A stretch of 64,000 nucleotides of DNA. Origin: Biscogniauxia marginata (lineage: Eukaryota; Ascomycota; Sordariomycetes; Xylariales; Xylariaceae). Below are positions 23,707 to 36,877 of the stretch, in pieces (positions within the stretch are counted from its first letter, which is position 1; the number at the start of each line of letters is the position of its first letter). The notes beneath the pieces were generated by a model. The model was given only the letters and a program-made list of their open reading frames with translations, was not told where the DNA came from and searched no databases. The stretch is taken from contig MU404147.1 in assembly GCA_022695795.1 (NCBI GenBank), forward strand, positions 62,001-126,000, given 5' to 3'. A program made the position numbers and the translations under genes.

Positions 23707-26336
23707 ATGAACAAGTTCCTAGTAGTGTTCGTGGCTCTCTTGGCCGGGGCGTATGCCTCCCCAACAACTAGCACCCATAGAATGTCTGATCACCTGGAAA
23801 AGCGAGCTACCAGCTTCTGGTATGCCAATATAGATCACACTGGAAACGCACGAGGTTATGCCCCGGATCTCGACGGCGACTACACATATCCAGTCTTTAT
23901 GGCTGTGGATGCAGGAGATGGCGCCGGTATTCAAACCGCTATTAATGATGCTGGAAATGGCGCTAGCCGCCACTCTCAGTGGCTAGCCTCTCAGCCGAGA
24001 GTATGCCTATGCTCCAAACCACTTGGTGGGATGGCCGCTAATTCGATCCATAGGTTGTTTACTTGCCCCCGGGAACCTATGAAGTCAGTCAGACAATCAG
24101 ACTGAACACTAACACTATCCTCATGGGTGATGCAACGAATGTAAGTACGACACACTTATATTACTACGATTTCTGCTAATTTGTGCCGCTCTAGCCTCCC
24201 ACTATCAAAGCAGCTGCTGGCTTCTCCGGGGACCAAATTCTAATTTCTGGTGCGTAAAACAGGGATGGGAACATAAAACTTTAGTTAATTCCCCTCTACA
24301 GGACAGGACCCGGGCACAGAGGGAAAGGGGGAACTATCTTTCGCTGTTGGGTTGAAGAATATTATACTTGATACGACTAACATAGCCGGAGGTGAGATTA
24401 TACATTGGTCATCAACTACGATCTGTTTTGGTTAATTTAGATCAGGGAATGTGTTCACGGCGCTCGATTGGAGTGTTGCCCAAGCCGCTCAGTTACAGAA
24501 TATTAAGATCACTATGTCATATTCAAGCAATGGGAATGGACACACCGGTATTCATCTGCAGAGAGGCTCTACTTTAGGTCTCTCTGATGTACGAATTGAA
24601 CGGGGACAGGTAAGCGTCTTGCACCACACTCATTTCAAAAGATTCGCGATTATTAACAAGCCTACAATAGAACGGAATTTGGCATGATGGTCACCAACAA
24701 GCGCTTTATAAGTCAATCTATTTCTATCAGAACACTATCGGTATGCTTATCTCCGGGGGCAATACAATTAGTATTATTGCCGCCACGTTCGATACTTGCG
24801 GGACCGGAGTCCAAAACACAGGGGGTGCGCCTTGGATTGGGTTAATTGACGCTGTCTCTATCAACTCCGGTGTAACATTTGTCACGAGCGTATATCCATC
24901 TTTCCTGATTGATAATCTCAGTAAAGACACCGACTCAGACATTGCTCAGGTTCGTGGCAGTACTGCCCTTGGTCCTGGGAGCCATGTCGACACTTACACG
25001 TACGGGAACACTGTTGGGCGTGACCCTATCTACGGACCAACTACTTCGTCCAAGGCTCGGCCCGCCGCTCTTGCACCAGGAGGCAAGTTCCCAGTTGTTG
25101 CTGCACCAAACTACGCGTCAAACCCAGTGGGCGACTTCATCAACGTCAAAGATCCAAACCAGAATGGTGGTCACACTGTTCTTGGGGATCATACCATTGA
25201 CGAATCTGGTGTGCTTAATCAGATTCTACAGTATGCGGCTAATAATAATAAGATTGCCTACTTTCCGTTTGGCAAATACCGTGTTGACGATACACTACAT
25301 ATTCCTAAAGGATCACGTATCGTCGGGGAGGGGTGGGCTACTATTACAGGCAACGGAAACAACTTCAAGGACTCTACCAATCCGAGACCAGTCGTCCAGG
25401 TCGGCAACGTAGGCGACGTTGGCACGGCTCAGATTCAGGACATGCGCTTCACAGTTTCTGACGTGCTTCCAGGTGCCATTATTGTCCAGTTTAACTTGGC
25501 GGGTTCTTCTCCCGGCGATGTCGCGCTCTGGAATTCGATGATCACTGTCGGCGGGACTCGCGGGGCGGACGCTCTCACCAACTCCTGCGGGTCGCCTAGC
25601 AATGAGTGCCAAGCTGCGTTCTTGGGCTTGCACTTCACGAAGTCCTCCTCGGCTTATGTCGAAAACGTCTGGAACTGGGTTGCGGACCATATTACCGAAG
25701 ACTTTACTGGCGGTTCCAACATAGCCGCAAAGGGAGGCGCTCTAGTTGAGTCCACGAAGGGTACCTGGCTCCATGCACTGGGTAGCGAGCATTGGTGGCT
25801 ATACCAGCTCAATTTCTGGCAAGCGAGCAACGTTCTGGTGTCCCTGCTGCAGTCAGAGACAAATTACGATCAGGGCGACCACGTGCAGCAGACACCGCCG
25901 GCTCCTTGGACAGCAGATATAAACAACTGGGGCGATCCTGATTTCTCGTGGTGCGGCGGTGGCGATACACGTTGCCGTATGGGATTCGCCAATTTCATCC
26001 AGGGCGGTTCTGATATCTATACATACGCGTCCGCATCGTGGGCATTCTTTAGCGGTCCTAACTACCAGTCTTGCGCTGGTGACTTCCAGTGTCAGGGTAA
26101 GTCAACAACAAGTCCTCATATAAAGCATTTTTGACAACGAATGGCTAATTTTCTTCTAAACAGACTATATGCACTGGATAACACAAACTCCAACGAACCT
26201 GCAGGCCTTCGGGCTGTGCTCGAAGGACACTTACGCGACTCTGCGTTTGGCTGACGACACGAAGATTGTGACGCAAAATGGCTTCACGGGATCGTGGCCT
26301 AACACCGGAGGTGATGTGGGACGCTACACGCCGTAA
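23707..26336 (+). CDS. Secreted GH55 beta-1,3-glucanase-family protein (seven exons)
   Basis: The CDS is join(23707..24000, 24054..24140, 24195..24249, 24302..24391, 24446..24609, 24671..26096, 26164..26336), 762 residues; all six introns are 53-67 nt and keep phase. The N-terminus M-N-K-F-L-V-V-F-V-A-L-L-A-G-A-Y-A is a signal peptide, followed by a short propeptide ending L-E-K-R, a Kex2-type site. Two right-handed beta-helix halves follow, as in GH55/pectate-lyase-3-fold enzymes. Family-like stretches include G-A-G-I-Q-T-A-I-N, V-Y-L-P-P-G-T-Y-E-V, F-P-F-G-K-Y-R-V-D-D-T and I-P-K-G-S-R-I-V-G-E-G-W. The C-terminal W-V-A-D-H and E-H-W-W-L-Y-Q segments also fit GH55. The expected role is exo-type hydrolysis of beta-1,3-glucan (callose, fungal or algal glucan) outside the cell. 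It could act on the fungus's own wall. Confidence 0.88.
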
Positions 26337-29300
26337 ATTGTAGGCTGGTCCTCGAACGACTTGACCTTTCTATTATTTTCCTATTGGCCTTGCATAACTA
26401 TTCATCTATACCGTAAACGAACTTGGGATGGGGACTAAGAGCCGCAAAGGAGTCGCGCGTACAAGATCCTATCATTTTCATGAAGATAAATGGCTCCGTT
26501 ATAACTTTTGCCTAAAGCCGCCCAGATACAATATAGTCATCGAGGGTTCTTTGGAAAACCTGAGATTTAGTCCACGGAATTTGTGGTTACTGTGATTTAA
26601 GAGAGTGAACCGGATATCTAACATGTCGGAGCATCTAGGATTTATTGTTTGACCACAAGAAACCAGTATTCCTTCTCCAATTGGAGGCATCTTAGATTAC
26701 ACACTGAACTCATAAGCTCTAAATAATATGCTAACTTTGGGCTGATGAAAATCAATCTCAGTCAGGTCCCAATAGAACCAGAATACTCACCCAAAGAAAG
26801 ACTGTGGACTTCAATCATAGCCTCAAATGGAACGACTATTGAAAACACTATCGATCAAGATTCTATTTATCAAAGAGAAATGGTGGCGGTTTGATAGGAT
26901 ATACAGATAGAGTCTAGGAGCTGACTATGTGGATTATCATTAGTAGAACCAGTCATAATTCCCCTATTTCCAATGACTGTAAAATTAACACCTACTTCCT
27001 TCAAGCCGCATAATAATGCACGTAATCTTGCATTATAGTCTCACTGTACATTTAAAAGCTATTACGTCAAATTATATATCTACCTACTTGTAAGCATGCG
27101 TTTCGTAATATGGGGGCATATAAGCAAACGACAGTTTGTGATCAATGGCTGATCTTATTGAGCAGTGTTCACACTATCTCTATATTTAGTTTCTTTTTTT
27201 TGTATATTTACTTCTAGTTTCCCCTCAAGCTCATCTTTGCCCTCATAAGAGACTCCGAGTTTGATGCGCATTTATTCAGTAAGCAAAATGGCTCAGATAA
27301 GCTGGCTCACCGTTAGCGCATGCTTATGACGGTACGTTGCAGGATCCGCGGCTGAGGTGGTATGCCGACAACAGAGCCGCCAGAGCTAGCCGATTAGTCT
27401 CTCTTGGCATGCCACAAAGCTTTCGGTTATCCTAGACCCCGGCCTAACGGCGTGTTATTGGTCGGGACACGATACCTATCTATCACTACTGTGAAGACTA
27501 TAGCTTCTCCACTGCCGAATCCTGCAGATGCGTCTTCCAAAACAGAAGACTAGATTAGGAGGCTTTGATGGGGGTTACCGATAGACATCAAAGGTTATAC
27601 TAGGAGCTGTTGCCATACGGAACTTGCGTTGCAACCATCTGACTGCGCTTATCAAGGTTTCACTCGAGCTGGTCCATTTGACCGGACGGTTACCAAGGGT
27701 TTTTGAGAGAGGCTCTCTCATGGAGGTAGGATCTGCCTTGCTGCTGATGCCCTGGCACAACCTGTACAGTTAAATTAGTGACGGCGACCTAAGTAGCGGA
27801 TGCTTGTGTTGCGGATGTACGATCCCTGCACCCGTACTACCAACTCATTTACACTACATAACAGAATCAAACCCAATATAGCAGTATCAATCTCATTGAA
27901 GGTGGTTTAAAACTCGTGCCTAGGTACGTATATCCGCACACATAGCTGAGGTACTCTATCAGATTGCGATTGAACAGTCTCAACTTAATTCCGAAATCTC
28001 CCAACTAGGACAGTTGAATCACGTGTAATCTGACTGTTCAACATCTACCATAGTTAGTCGGTCACTGGTAGGTGATGGTGTGATGCGGAGTAAAGTCACC
28101 GAGGGAGAACCGAGGTGGAGGTGGATTTCACATATTAGTGGAGTTTGGGGAATTGGGGGAGGGGAATAAGGGACTGAAAATGAGGGGCAGAGGTTTGAGA
28201 ATGCAATATTTGCAGCCAAACAGAGACTGTCTTACAGCATATCCACCGTAAAGTTATAGCCTCCCCGCAAAATGAGCCCGCAGCAGTCCTAGGTAAGGAA
28301 TTGAATACAACTATTGGTTAGAAGTGCAGTGTTAGTTCCCATCTCGGCGTCTTTGTTTATCTGCTTAGTGTGAATTGACTGCCGGTCGGCTCTTACATTT
28401 ATTTAAAGTATTATACGCCTAAGTAAGGCAGTACATAGTCAAGGCCCGACCTCCACATGGATAGATTACAAAAGTTCATAACATGTCAAACGGCTCTGTT
28501 AACTAATTTCTATACGCCGCTTGCTAGCATGTAGGGTTACATGTCAGTCTGGTGCTCTTAAATCGTAAAGTACATCATCTACAAACCAAGTTCAGACGGC
28601 CAATTAAACATACACACCAAGAATCATCCAGAATAAACTTAATATGTTGCATATTTACATGGTTAGATACAGGAACTTTTACTGGGTACTCCATGCCAGT
28701 CAGTATGTATATACGAAACTGACCTGACTAGTTTCAATCAGACTTGACTAGAGTTTTTCTAAGTCTCTTTTCCAAAATCTGAGTGTAATTAGATAACAGG
28801 ACACAATCTATACTATACTTTACGTCCGTAAATCTTTCGTACATCTTTTATGTTTACACTAAACTCGCACGCCATTTGAAAACTAGGTCGTTTTACTTAA
28901 TCCGTCTAATGATCAACTCGCCTTACCTAGTCTGCCATTGCAGTTGGGTTATCCCCCCGGCAGAGTATTGCCGCGAGAAACCGGACATTAAAGGTGCCTG
29001 ATAATTCCCCACCAACATTATCTTGGTGCATTAGCCGGGCCAAGCTGGGCAAGCCATTTCCGCTGCGCTACTGCACACGACAACCTCTTATATTTCCGCT
29101 ATTCTCTGTGCAGTATCATACAAGCGGGGCCGCCGCCTCGATTTGTGCATCTCGTGTGCTTATGCCTGGGGGGCCGCGCCCAGGGCTCGTTTGAATGACC
29201 TCATCTGACCCCATCTTCAACCATGAACTTCGGCAACGTGGTAGAAGATGGCCATGATCTTCCCCACGACCCATTCTTTTTGGGCGAACGAGGGGGGTCG

Positions 29301-29716
29301 GCTATCTCCAGATTCCCTGCCCCGGACCCCGACTTCGCAATGACTCGTGCTGTCGTGATGCGGGTACACTGCAGATGCATGTACACCTCTCCCAAATCCT
29401 AGTTTCCAATCTGCGAGACAAATTTTCATCTGGAAATAGGTAGGATGTGCGTCGTAGATCAGCATTCTCGAGAAGAGTCCCACATGTCGTGTAAGACAAA
29501 GACACTTAAAGTGCGCGTTCTCCCAACCTGTCGTTTAGACCCGAATCTAGTCTTTCGGATTTTTGTTCCAGCTTATTCGTCCTCCTGCCACCCTGTCAGC
29601 TCGTTGGGCTTTGTCTTCCTTTCACCCTTTATAGCTGTTTTGACTTCTGCGGTATTTCGGCTTCGGCGTTTTCAACAGGGTGAATCCGTCAGCAACAATT
29701 CAGCCCTCTTTCCAAG
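26337..29716. other. Long intergenic stretch, no gene seen
   Basis: About 3.4 kb lies between the GH55 gene and the sugar transporter. Open frames are short and lack recognisable motifs (for example 27575-27760 and 28019-28219). The last 500 bp are pyrimidine-rich on the plus strand, consistent with the transporter promoter and leader. Confidence 0.55.
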
Positions 29717-31470
29717 ATGGCTCCTCCAACCTTTATGGGGATGAGCGGGCGACCGCTCTCCCTTATGGTCTCAGCGGTTGCGACAACAGGCTTCCTGCTC
29801 TTCGGCTACGACCAAGGTGTGATGAGTGGAATTATTGACTCGGTGCCCTTCGCCAATGTCTTCGAAGAAACGAGGGATAATGCGACCATGCAGGGCTTAG
29901 TCACTGCTATATACGAAATCGGCTGCTTGATGGGTGCAATGTTCATTCTCGGAGTTGGTGACCTCCTAGGTAGACGGAAAGCCATGATACTTGGTGGCGT
30001 TATCATGATAATCGGCGCCGTTATTCAAGTCACATCGTTTAGAGGCCACCAGCCGCTAGCACAATTCATCATTGGACGTGTGGTTACTGGCGTAGGGAAT
30101 GGAATCAATACATCAACCATTCCCACATATCAAGGTAGGCTCCTTTAACTCTCTTATGCAAATGAGACTCGCTAAAACCTCTCTTTCCAGCCGAGTGCAG
30201 CAAAACCTCTAACCGAGGTCTCCTGATATGCATTGAAGGTGGTGTCATCGCTTTCGGTACTTTGATCGCTTATTGGATTGACTACGGCGCCTCGTATGGA
30301 TCTGAAGATCTTGCCTGGAGATTTCCGATTGCTTTCCAGATTATCTTCGGCTTTGTCGTCTGCATATCCATGGTTTTCCTCCCTGAATCACCCCGTTGGC
30401 TTCTTACCCAGGAGCGCTACGAAGATGCCAACAAAGTCATTTCCGGCCTCCGAGGCTACGAGATTGACAGCCAGGAGACTCAGATGGAACGCGATGTGAT
30501 TCTTGACTCCATCCGCGCCTCAGGCTTCAGTGGCAAGAGCACTCCAATGAAGGCCCTTTTTACTGGAGGCAAAACCCAGCATTTCCGTCGCATGCTTCTG
30601 GGAGCTAGCAGTCAGCTTATGCAACAGGTAAGTGCTTCTCTTGGATCCAAACATGCAATTTTTGTTCCTGGTTTAGCTAACGAGGGTTTATAGGTGGGTG
30701 GGTGCAATGCCTGCATCTATTACTTTCCTATCTTATTTGAAACGTCTATTACGCCGGGAGACCATCATTTAGCGTTGCTTATGGGCGGTATCAACATGAT
30801 AGTATACTCGATATTTGCGACGACCTCATGGTTCATCATCGAGCGCGTTGGCCGGCGTAAATTGTTCCTATATGGTACTATCGGTCAATGCTTGTCCATG
30901 GTTATCACATTTTCTTGCCTGATCCCGGGCAGTTCAACTGCAGCTAAGGGTGCTGCTGTCGGTCTCTTCACCTATATCGCATCGTTCGGAGCAACCTGGC
31001 TTCCACTTCCGTGGTTGTATCCAGCTGAGATAAACCCAATTAAGACACGAGCAAAGGCCAACGCAGTGTCCACGTGTACCAACTGGCTATTCAACTTCCT
31101 AATAGTTATGGTAACGCCTATCATGATCGCGAACATCGGCTGGGGAACGTATCTGTTCTTTGCCGTGGTCAACGCCTCCTTTCTCCCGATCATCTGGTTC
31201 TTCTACCCTGAGACGGCCCGCCGATCACTGGAGGAGATCGACATCATCTTTGCTAAGGGTTTTGTTGAAAATAAATCTTATGTCCGCGCCGCGAAGGAGT
31301 TGCCACTGCTCTCTGACGAGGAGGTCGAACAGGAAGCCCTCAAGTACGGACTCATCGAAACAGCCGCACGGGGTGCTATTCATGCTGCTCACCATCATGA
31401 AGTCGAGAAGGCTATGAGTGAGAAGAGTGGCGAGGCCACCAGCAAACAGGAGGAAGACATTGTTGGTTAA
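29717..31470 (+). CDS. MFS sugar transporter
   Basis: The CDS is join(29717..30134, 30191..30627, 30694..31470), 543 residues, with two introns of 56 and 66 nt. It is a twelve-span major facilitator of the sugar porter family. Signatures include F-G-Y-D-Q-G-V-M-S-G in the first helix, D-L-L-G-R-R-K between helices 2 and 3, G-R-V-V-T-G-V-G-N-G, P-E-S-P-R-W-L after helix 6, Q-Q-V-G-G at the start of helix 7, G-R-R-K between 8 and 9, and P-E-T-A-R-R-S-L-E-E-I-D after helix 12. It would import a mono- or disaccharide, or a related polyol or acid, by proton symport at the plasma membrane. Substrate cannot be read from sequence. It lies between a beta-glucan-active enzyme and a pectate lyase, which makes uptake of plant-derived sugar plausible. 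Confidence 0.9.
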
Positions 31471-32319
31471 AAACTCATATCTGAGAACGGCCTGGATGGC
31501 AATGAGTAGTCGAGTCATTGCTACCTTCATATCACAGGTCTCGACTCTTTGTCCAGTAGCCTGCTACTTGGGGAACTAGAGATATCTAGAATTGAATTTC
31601 TTTCATTTCCCTATATGCTGTATGGTATGTTAATGCTACCAAAGGAAGTACATAGTACATAGATGGCAGTGGTGGGGTTAATAATACCCAGGCCGAATAT
31701 ACAAATTCGGGCTACCCTTTCAAATGACTTTTTTTTTTTCATCCTATACTGTCGTGGTGATTGATTGTGTTAAGGCTTATAATTAGTATGCACAATCCTC
31801 ATTATTTATATGATCGCATTTGTGTTGAGGTTGAGGTGATTCGGCGCGAAAAACATCCTCGAGGTTTAGAAAATAGAATTATCTGAGTCCATTGTAACCC
31901 TCTTGCTAACAACCAATGGCTCGGGCCTTGGTTATAATATAATTTAGAATTCAACTAAGTATATTCAAACATGACAGTTCCCTTATTGTAGTACTGAAAT
32001 CGCCAGCAACATAACACGACACATATTATGGTCCTTGTGCCAGGAAAATAGGGGCAAAATAATATATTGCCTATCCATCTAAGATAATTACCGGGATTCA
32101 AAAACACGGAGTTGGAATTGTCAGATGCCAATAGGCACGAGGTGTACTAAATCAAAATATTGATGAGGAAAGAGGGACTAATAGCAAACACAGCTTCAAT
32201 TGAATCGATATATACGTGATCAGATTAAAAATGTTCAGGAAATAAAAAGTGTCTCCATAGATCTCGTCAATGTCGCCATCCCGGGGCGAGCCTTAATCCC
32301 AAAGTCAAGGGACAACAGC
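31471..32319. other. Convergent intergenic region
   Basis: This region of about 850 bp lies between the 3' ends of the sugar transporter (plus) and the pectate lyase (minus). It contains a T run near 31729-31740 and no supported gene. Confidence 0.6.
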
Positions 32320-33154
32320 TTAAGAGGTAGTGATATCACTGTCAGAGTAAAGACAGGCATCAGAGGGGCCCGAGCTAATCTTCTCGGGCTCATCACCGCT
32401 ATCGTTACCCTCGTACTCAACGCAAACGTCCTTAACATCGTTGGCGACGATGTTGGTCAAGGTAGCAGTGTCGCCATAATTAGAGTTGATACCTTTTCAA
32501 GTTAGCCACACGCCAAGGTAAGGTAATACTATTATAGAAATGAGTCTTACCAACTAGAGCGCTACCGTCGGTAGCAGTGATGCTGTCGATGATAACATGG
32601 CGTTCATACTGCGTACCGCAGTTCCCACAGCTTCGGTACAGCTTGCCGAAGTCCTCCACCGTGAAACCACTTATGTTGATTGTGCCGCCACCGTTGTGCT
32701 GGATCACCTTGTCTTCAGCACCATAGGCGCCGCCGCCCTTGATGTAGGTGGTAGAACCGGCAGCCTGCTTCTTAACGGTAAAGGCGTCCTCGCAGACAGC
32801 GCTCCACCAGACATTCTCCAGAGTGCAGGCCCCCTGGCAGTGGACGCCCTCGATCTGGTTAGGTCCGATGATGACATTGGAGAGCTTGCCGCCTTCCTCG
32901 ATCTGGAAGACAGCGTCGGAATCACCGCCCTCTGCCTGGCCGGTACATTTTACACCGCGGTCGTACGCAACATAGCCGCCATCGAAGGACTTGCCCGCGG
33001 CGATAGTATAGACATCAGCAAAGGTTGAGCTACCGGAGGAGGCCGGGATACTAGCACGGGCGGCTAGGTTCTTGGGGGCCGCAGTGATCATAGGCTTAGG
33101 TGTGGCGAAGACGCCGAGAAACAGGGTTGACCCGAGGACGAGAGCGTACTGCAT
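32320..33154 (-). CDS. Secreted pectate lyase, PL3 family
   Basis: The CDS is complement join(32320..32492, 32551..33154), 258 residues, with one 58-nt intron (GTAAGA...AAAAG). The start [17 protein letters not shown] is a signal peptide. The body matches PL3 with F-D-G-G near residue 57, the conserved [20 protein letters not shown] block around residues 105-123, [18 protein letters not shown] and the C-terminal C-V-E-Y-E-G-N-D plus D-A-C-L-Y. The enzyme cleaves de-esterified pectin by calcium-dependent beta-elimination outside the cell. The length is usual for the family. The second exon supplies the C-terminal block that the unspliced frame lacks. Confidence 0.92.
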
Positions 33155-33308
33155 CGTAAATGTTAGGAAAGTAAAGTATTTAGAGTAGTTTAGAGAAAGA
33201 AGTCCGGCGATCAAGTGCTGTTAGGACCTAGAGGACGGAGGTCTGATGAGCAAGGAAGCAGTGATGGTTATGAAGGGAAAACATGTCATCAAGGAGGGAC
33301 TTCATCTT

Positions 33309-33319
33309 GATATATATAA
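33309..33319 (-). promoter_or_regulatory. Possible TATA element of the pectate lyase gene
   Basis: The minus strand carries an ATTATATATAT tract about 155 bp before the start codon. The spacing is long but allowed if the leader is about 100 nt. Confidence 0.35.
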
Positions 33320-35715
33320 TCATTTTTGTTTCTATCTCTACGGGCCGCCAATCACGACAAATCCTCTTCCCTGGGGAGTCTGGTACCCTGTTGGAAAGAC
33401 GATTTTATCGTTCAACCATGGGTTGTCGTCGACGATGTTACCCCTGAAGCATACCCCAGCTTTCCTGGTGAGGCAAGGCAGTGTGTTTGCGGAGTGATCT
33501 CCAGTTTTCGTTTAACAGAAACCACTTCTATCAGGGGTGACGACGTGGAGTCGACATGCTATGCCAAATCTGTGCCTCATCTATAGCATCACGGTCCCAA
33601 TCGAAGCGCCTAGCTGCGCAATATCGAAACTCAACCCTCATCAAGTGATCAGGGTCCTAGCAATTCTTGGGGCGTGATTGCCGGACTCCATTTTTGCCTC
33701 GATCTGGTCCCGCTGGTGCCACGATGCAAGGGAGATTGGTGCGTTATACCCCAAGTAGAATATTCCTCGGGAAGGAAAGGATTTGCGCCTGATTGGAAGC
33801 TCACCGGTGGAGAAACTTTTCTTGTGTCTTACAATTCAAATTGTCCGGGCCCCCCCCCAGATACGGCTAGCGGTTGTCGACGTCCGGTCATGATGCCAAG
33901 AGTTTTGATCATACATTTACTTCAGAACTTGTACATTCTGGATATATATCGATCTAATAGACTGGTCACATGGCCTTAAGATCTAATCAATCTGGATGTG
34001 TTTTGAGTTAAGCGTGATATAGAGTTTCTCTACCACAAGCGATACGACAAACATACACTCTATAGACACTGAAAATGTAGTTTATTAAAGACGCCCTTTT
34101 AGTACAGAGATGAAGGCATGAATTTCCCCTCTTGGCTTGAAATCATAATTATTGTTGTCATTACCTAGACAATCAGAACAAGATACCTGCTTCTAGGCCA
34201 CATAGTGCCGTATTGCCTATTCGCTGAATACAACTTAACAAAGGGTATCGGCGTTGCAATTTGAAAGATAAATGGTGCAAGTTATTCCGTTTGTTTAGAG
34301 TTAACATTGTCGGGCTCAAACATGAGAATCCACCAATACCCCCTTCGAGTCTCTAAGTTGCACAAGGTTGGACCTTCATCAGTTAATCCCGGCATTGGAA
34401 AAGAGTACCGAATCGAAAAATCAAGTATGTTCCGGCTGAGAAAACAATCTAAGTGATATGTATTATGAAACATGGAACTGCCGTCTTCTACGAACAACTA
34501 CCCCAACGTCTGAACTCGATAATAGGCTGCGTCCTGAATTATATCGGTTCTAGATCGTATAGTTCCACGAACCAATTGTCGTTGCCTTTATTTAGTAGAA
34601 TATAATCAGCCAATGAAGTACCCCAAAGTCGGAGGTAGGTCGGAAATAGAGAGACGACTTAGGTTAGTATGCCACGCGGCAAGTCTCACAAGAGCAATTT
34701 ATGCACACCCCCCAGTCCTTTCGAATCCCTGCCAAGAAAGTCCGCGAATGATTTGCATCCCTAAAAGGCTGCTCTCAACGGAAGGCTTTGTGCTGAGTGT
34801 TGCCTTGAGATATACTACATTGATATCATCCTGCCACGTAAGTGCGGCTCCTACCACCATATCGAACAGTTTGTCTGTACCACCTACTGATTATTGGAGG
34901 AACTCAACTCCATTCTACACTCATGGGAGAGATATCAATGCATGAAGACAATTATTCTGGGGCATGCATGTGAGTCTTTATCGATTGAATAATCTGTATG
35001 GTTGTATAGAGAATATCTATGGAGTACTTTTACATGTGATGCATACATAAGATTCCAGATAAACACTATTGAGCTTCTCAAAAGCCTGGTGCTACCTAGC
35101 AACTATCTTAGACCAGACAGAAGGAACGGTGTGTTGCCTCTAAGTATGAATACGATGATTTTTGTTTATAATACAATAGCATAAGTAATATTAGATGTAG
35201 TTCAAATTATATTAGACCCTCACCGTTAGAATATAGCCCCTTTTTTAATAAACGATTTTGCCCTGGCTATTTTACTTTACCCTTAGAACTATCAACATCT
35301 AAAACTGGGAGTATGGTAAATTAGCTGTGAGTCTGGCAAGTAGCATCCAAGGTCACTTGTTAATACCACATGCTTCTTTGAGTAATATAGAAATAGTTAC
35401 AATATCAAAGATTTCGATGGCACCCCAATAAAGTACGAGATTATTTCCTACTCCACATGAGTGTCGAGTCATTATCTCTGTTATAATCCATAATGAGTTT
35501 TCCCTTCCTTTATCTGGCCAACTGAGTCTTGTGAGCCTGTTGTGAATTCCTGAAGGATCTCCATTGGTCAACACCATAGGTCAAACTATCTCTCCACAAA
35601 GCTATCTCGTCATGCCAAAGTAGTCCTCCCCATCTCTCTTGGAAGATATCAACAAGTCAAAAGAAAGCTAAAATTGCTCTTGCCTCAGAAAAGATATACG
35701 ATATCAATATTACGA
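33320..35715. other. Intergenic, no gene seen
   Basis: About 2.4 kb lies between the pectate lyase promoter and the solo LTR. Several frames of 60-110 codons exist (for example 34613-34945) but none has a recognisable motif, credible composition or a splice pattern. AT content rises toward 35000-35700. Confidence 0.5.
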
Positions 35716-35747
35716 CTAACTGTTACGAACCTCCTTTTCTTCCTTGT

Positions 35748-35768
35748 GTCACGTGTGGATCACGTGAC
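35748..35768. promoter_or_regulatory. CACGTG inverted repeat inside the solo LTR
   Basis: GTCACGTG and CACGTGAC arms of 8 bp are separated by TGGAT. Both contain the E-box CACGTG. CACGTG also survives in the mutated LTRs of copies A and B, so it may be a promoter element of the retrotransposon. Confidence 0.5.
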
Positions 35769-35822
35769 CAGAAAAGCGCCGTTGGGCGCTTGATTGGGAA
35801 AGAACGCCGTCTGAGGATCTAA

Positions 35823-35892
35823 TGGATCATTGAATCATGGATGGGAAATTCATGGTTCCATGATTGGATGGATCATTGAATCATGGATGGGA
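35823..35892 (+). repeat. Direct repeat pair inside the solo LTR
   Basis: Two 24-bp copies beginning TGGATCATTGAATCATGG occur at 35823-35846 and 35869-35892, separated by 22 bp, with ATGATTCAATGATTC-like inverted sequence just downstream. They may be subrepeats of the LTR U3 region. Confidence 0.6.
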
Positions 35893-36186
35893 GATCAATG
35901 ATTCAATGATTCACTTGATAGTAGGAAGAGAAGAACGGGTATAAGTAGATCAAGGTTCCATATGTATCTAGTCATTCATTCTAGTTCGTTAGCTATCAAT
36001 CTAAGACTACAGTCACTCTTTGATACTATAGTGAGAGTACCTTGAAATCTCTCTAACGAACAAGACATAGTGAATCTCTTGAACCAACCTCAATCCACTG
36101 TTACCTTCAAAACAAGAAAAACCCAGTACGTACTCACCTGTGAAGTCAGCTGACTAGGAACACACAGGGAGGTTCGTCACACTAAC

Positions 36187-36877
36187 CTATTCTACATACT
36201 TTAATTTAGTACATGTTTAAACGTGATAATTCATGTCAAAATGGATTGTGCTCTTTAATTATAAGAAGGTCGGTGCAAAATGATTACCTGCATAGAATAT
36301 GGTGTTGTACCAGGTCATCTTTTTCTCTATGCATGCGAAGCGAGGAAATGCTCTGAACATACGGGATGAAAAAAATAGGTTCAACTCATCCCCCCGGGGA
36401 CGGATTGTCCACACGCAGACGAGACTGAAGTTGAGCTTTCCTTACTACTTTACATGTAGTAGGTATGTAGTTTGTTTTCTAATAAAACTTCACTGATTGG
36501 TTGGAGCTCTTCCACCGGTACCACGCCTATAGCCGGAGGAAAGCTCCGGGCATTACATCAACACTACAAAATCGTGTAACTGCGAGAGCATCACATAATC
36601 GTATCCAACCTATGAAGGGCGTTTATAAAGTAATTTTAAGGTGTTTGCAGCCGCAACTGAGACAAAGGATGACGTCAGTCACGCGTTGTCTGGACATCGG
36701 ATTATACCTAAGGTACAATATCGTGTAAATTATTTGGTGAAGTACAATCGCCGAACTAAGTAGGTACAGATCCAATAAATCATCTCGCGTCGTTGAATTC
36801 CAACGAGTCGATTCCCTACGTCGACCTACACTTATATCTTCACTCGCCGTTGTTCATCAAGTTGATCCAGCCACACG
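36187..36877. other. Catalase upstream region
   Basis: About 690 bp lies between the solo LTR and the catalase start. Frames at 36299-36728 are short and featureless. It contains the catalase promoter, with no clear TATA box identified. Confidence 0.55.

Larger units (their letters stand above)
35716..36186. mobile_element. Solo LTR insertion with 5-bp target duplication
   Basis: A 461-bp LTR (35721-36181) is flanked by perfect CTAAC repeats at 35716-35720 and 36182-36186, the footprint of integrase-mediated insertion. It begins TGTTACGAACCTCC and ends GGAGGTTCGTCACA, so its termini are a near-perfect 14-bp inverted repeat with TG...CA ends. It is the same family as the mutated LTRs at 3500, 7512, 8494 and 11182 but shows little RIP. 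The orientation is as in the coding strand of copy D. The interior was presumably lost by LTR-LTR recombination. Confidence 0.92.

Noticed and set aside
34720..34760. tRNA-like T-arm sequence
   Set aside because: No matching acceptor stem or anticodon arm could be folded around it. No tRNA, rRNA or CRISPR array was found in the window.
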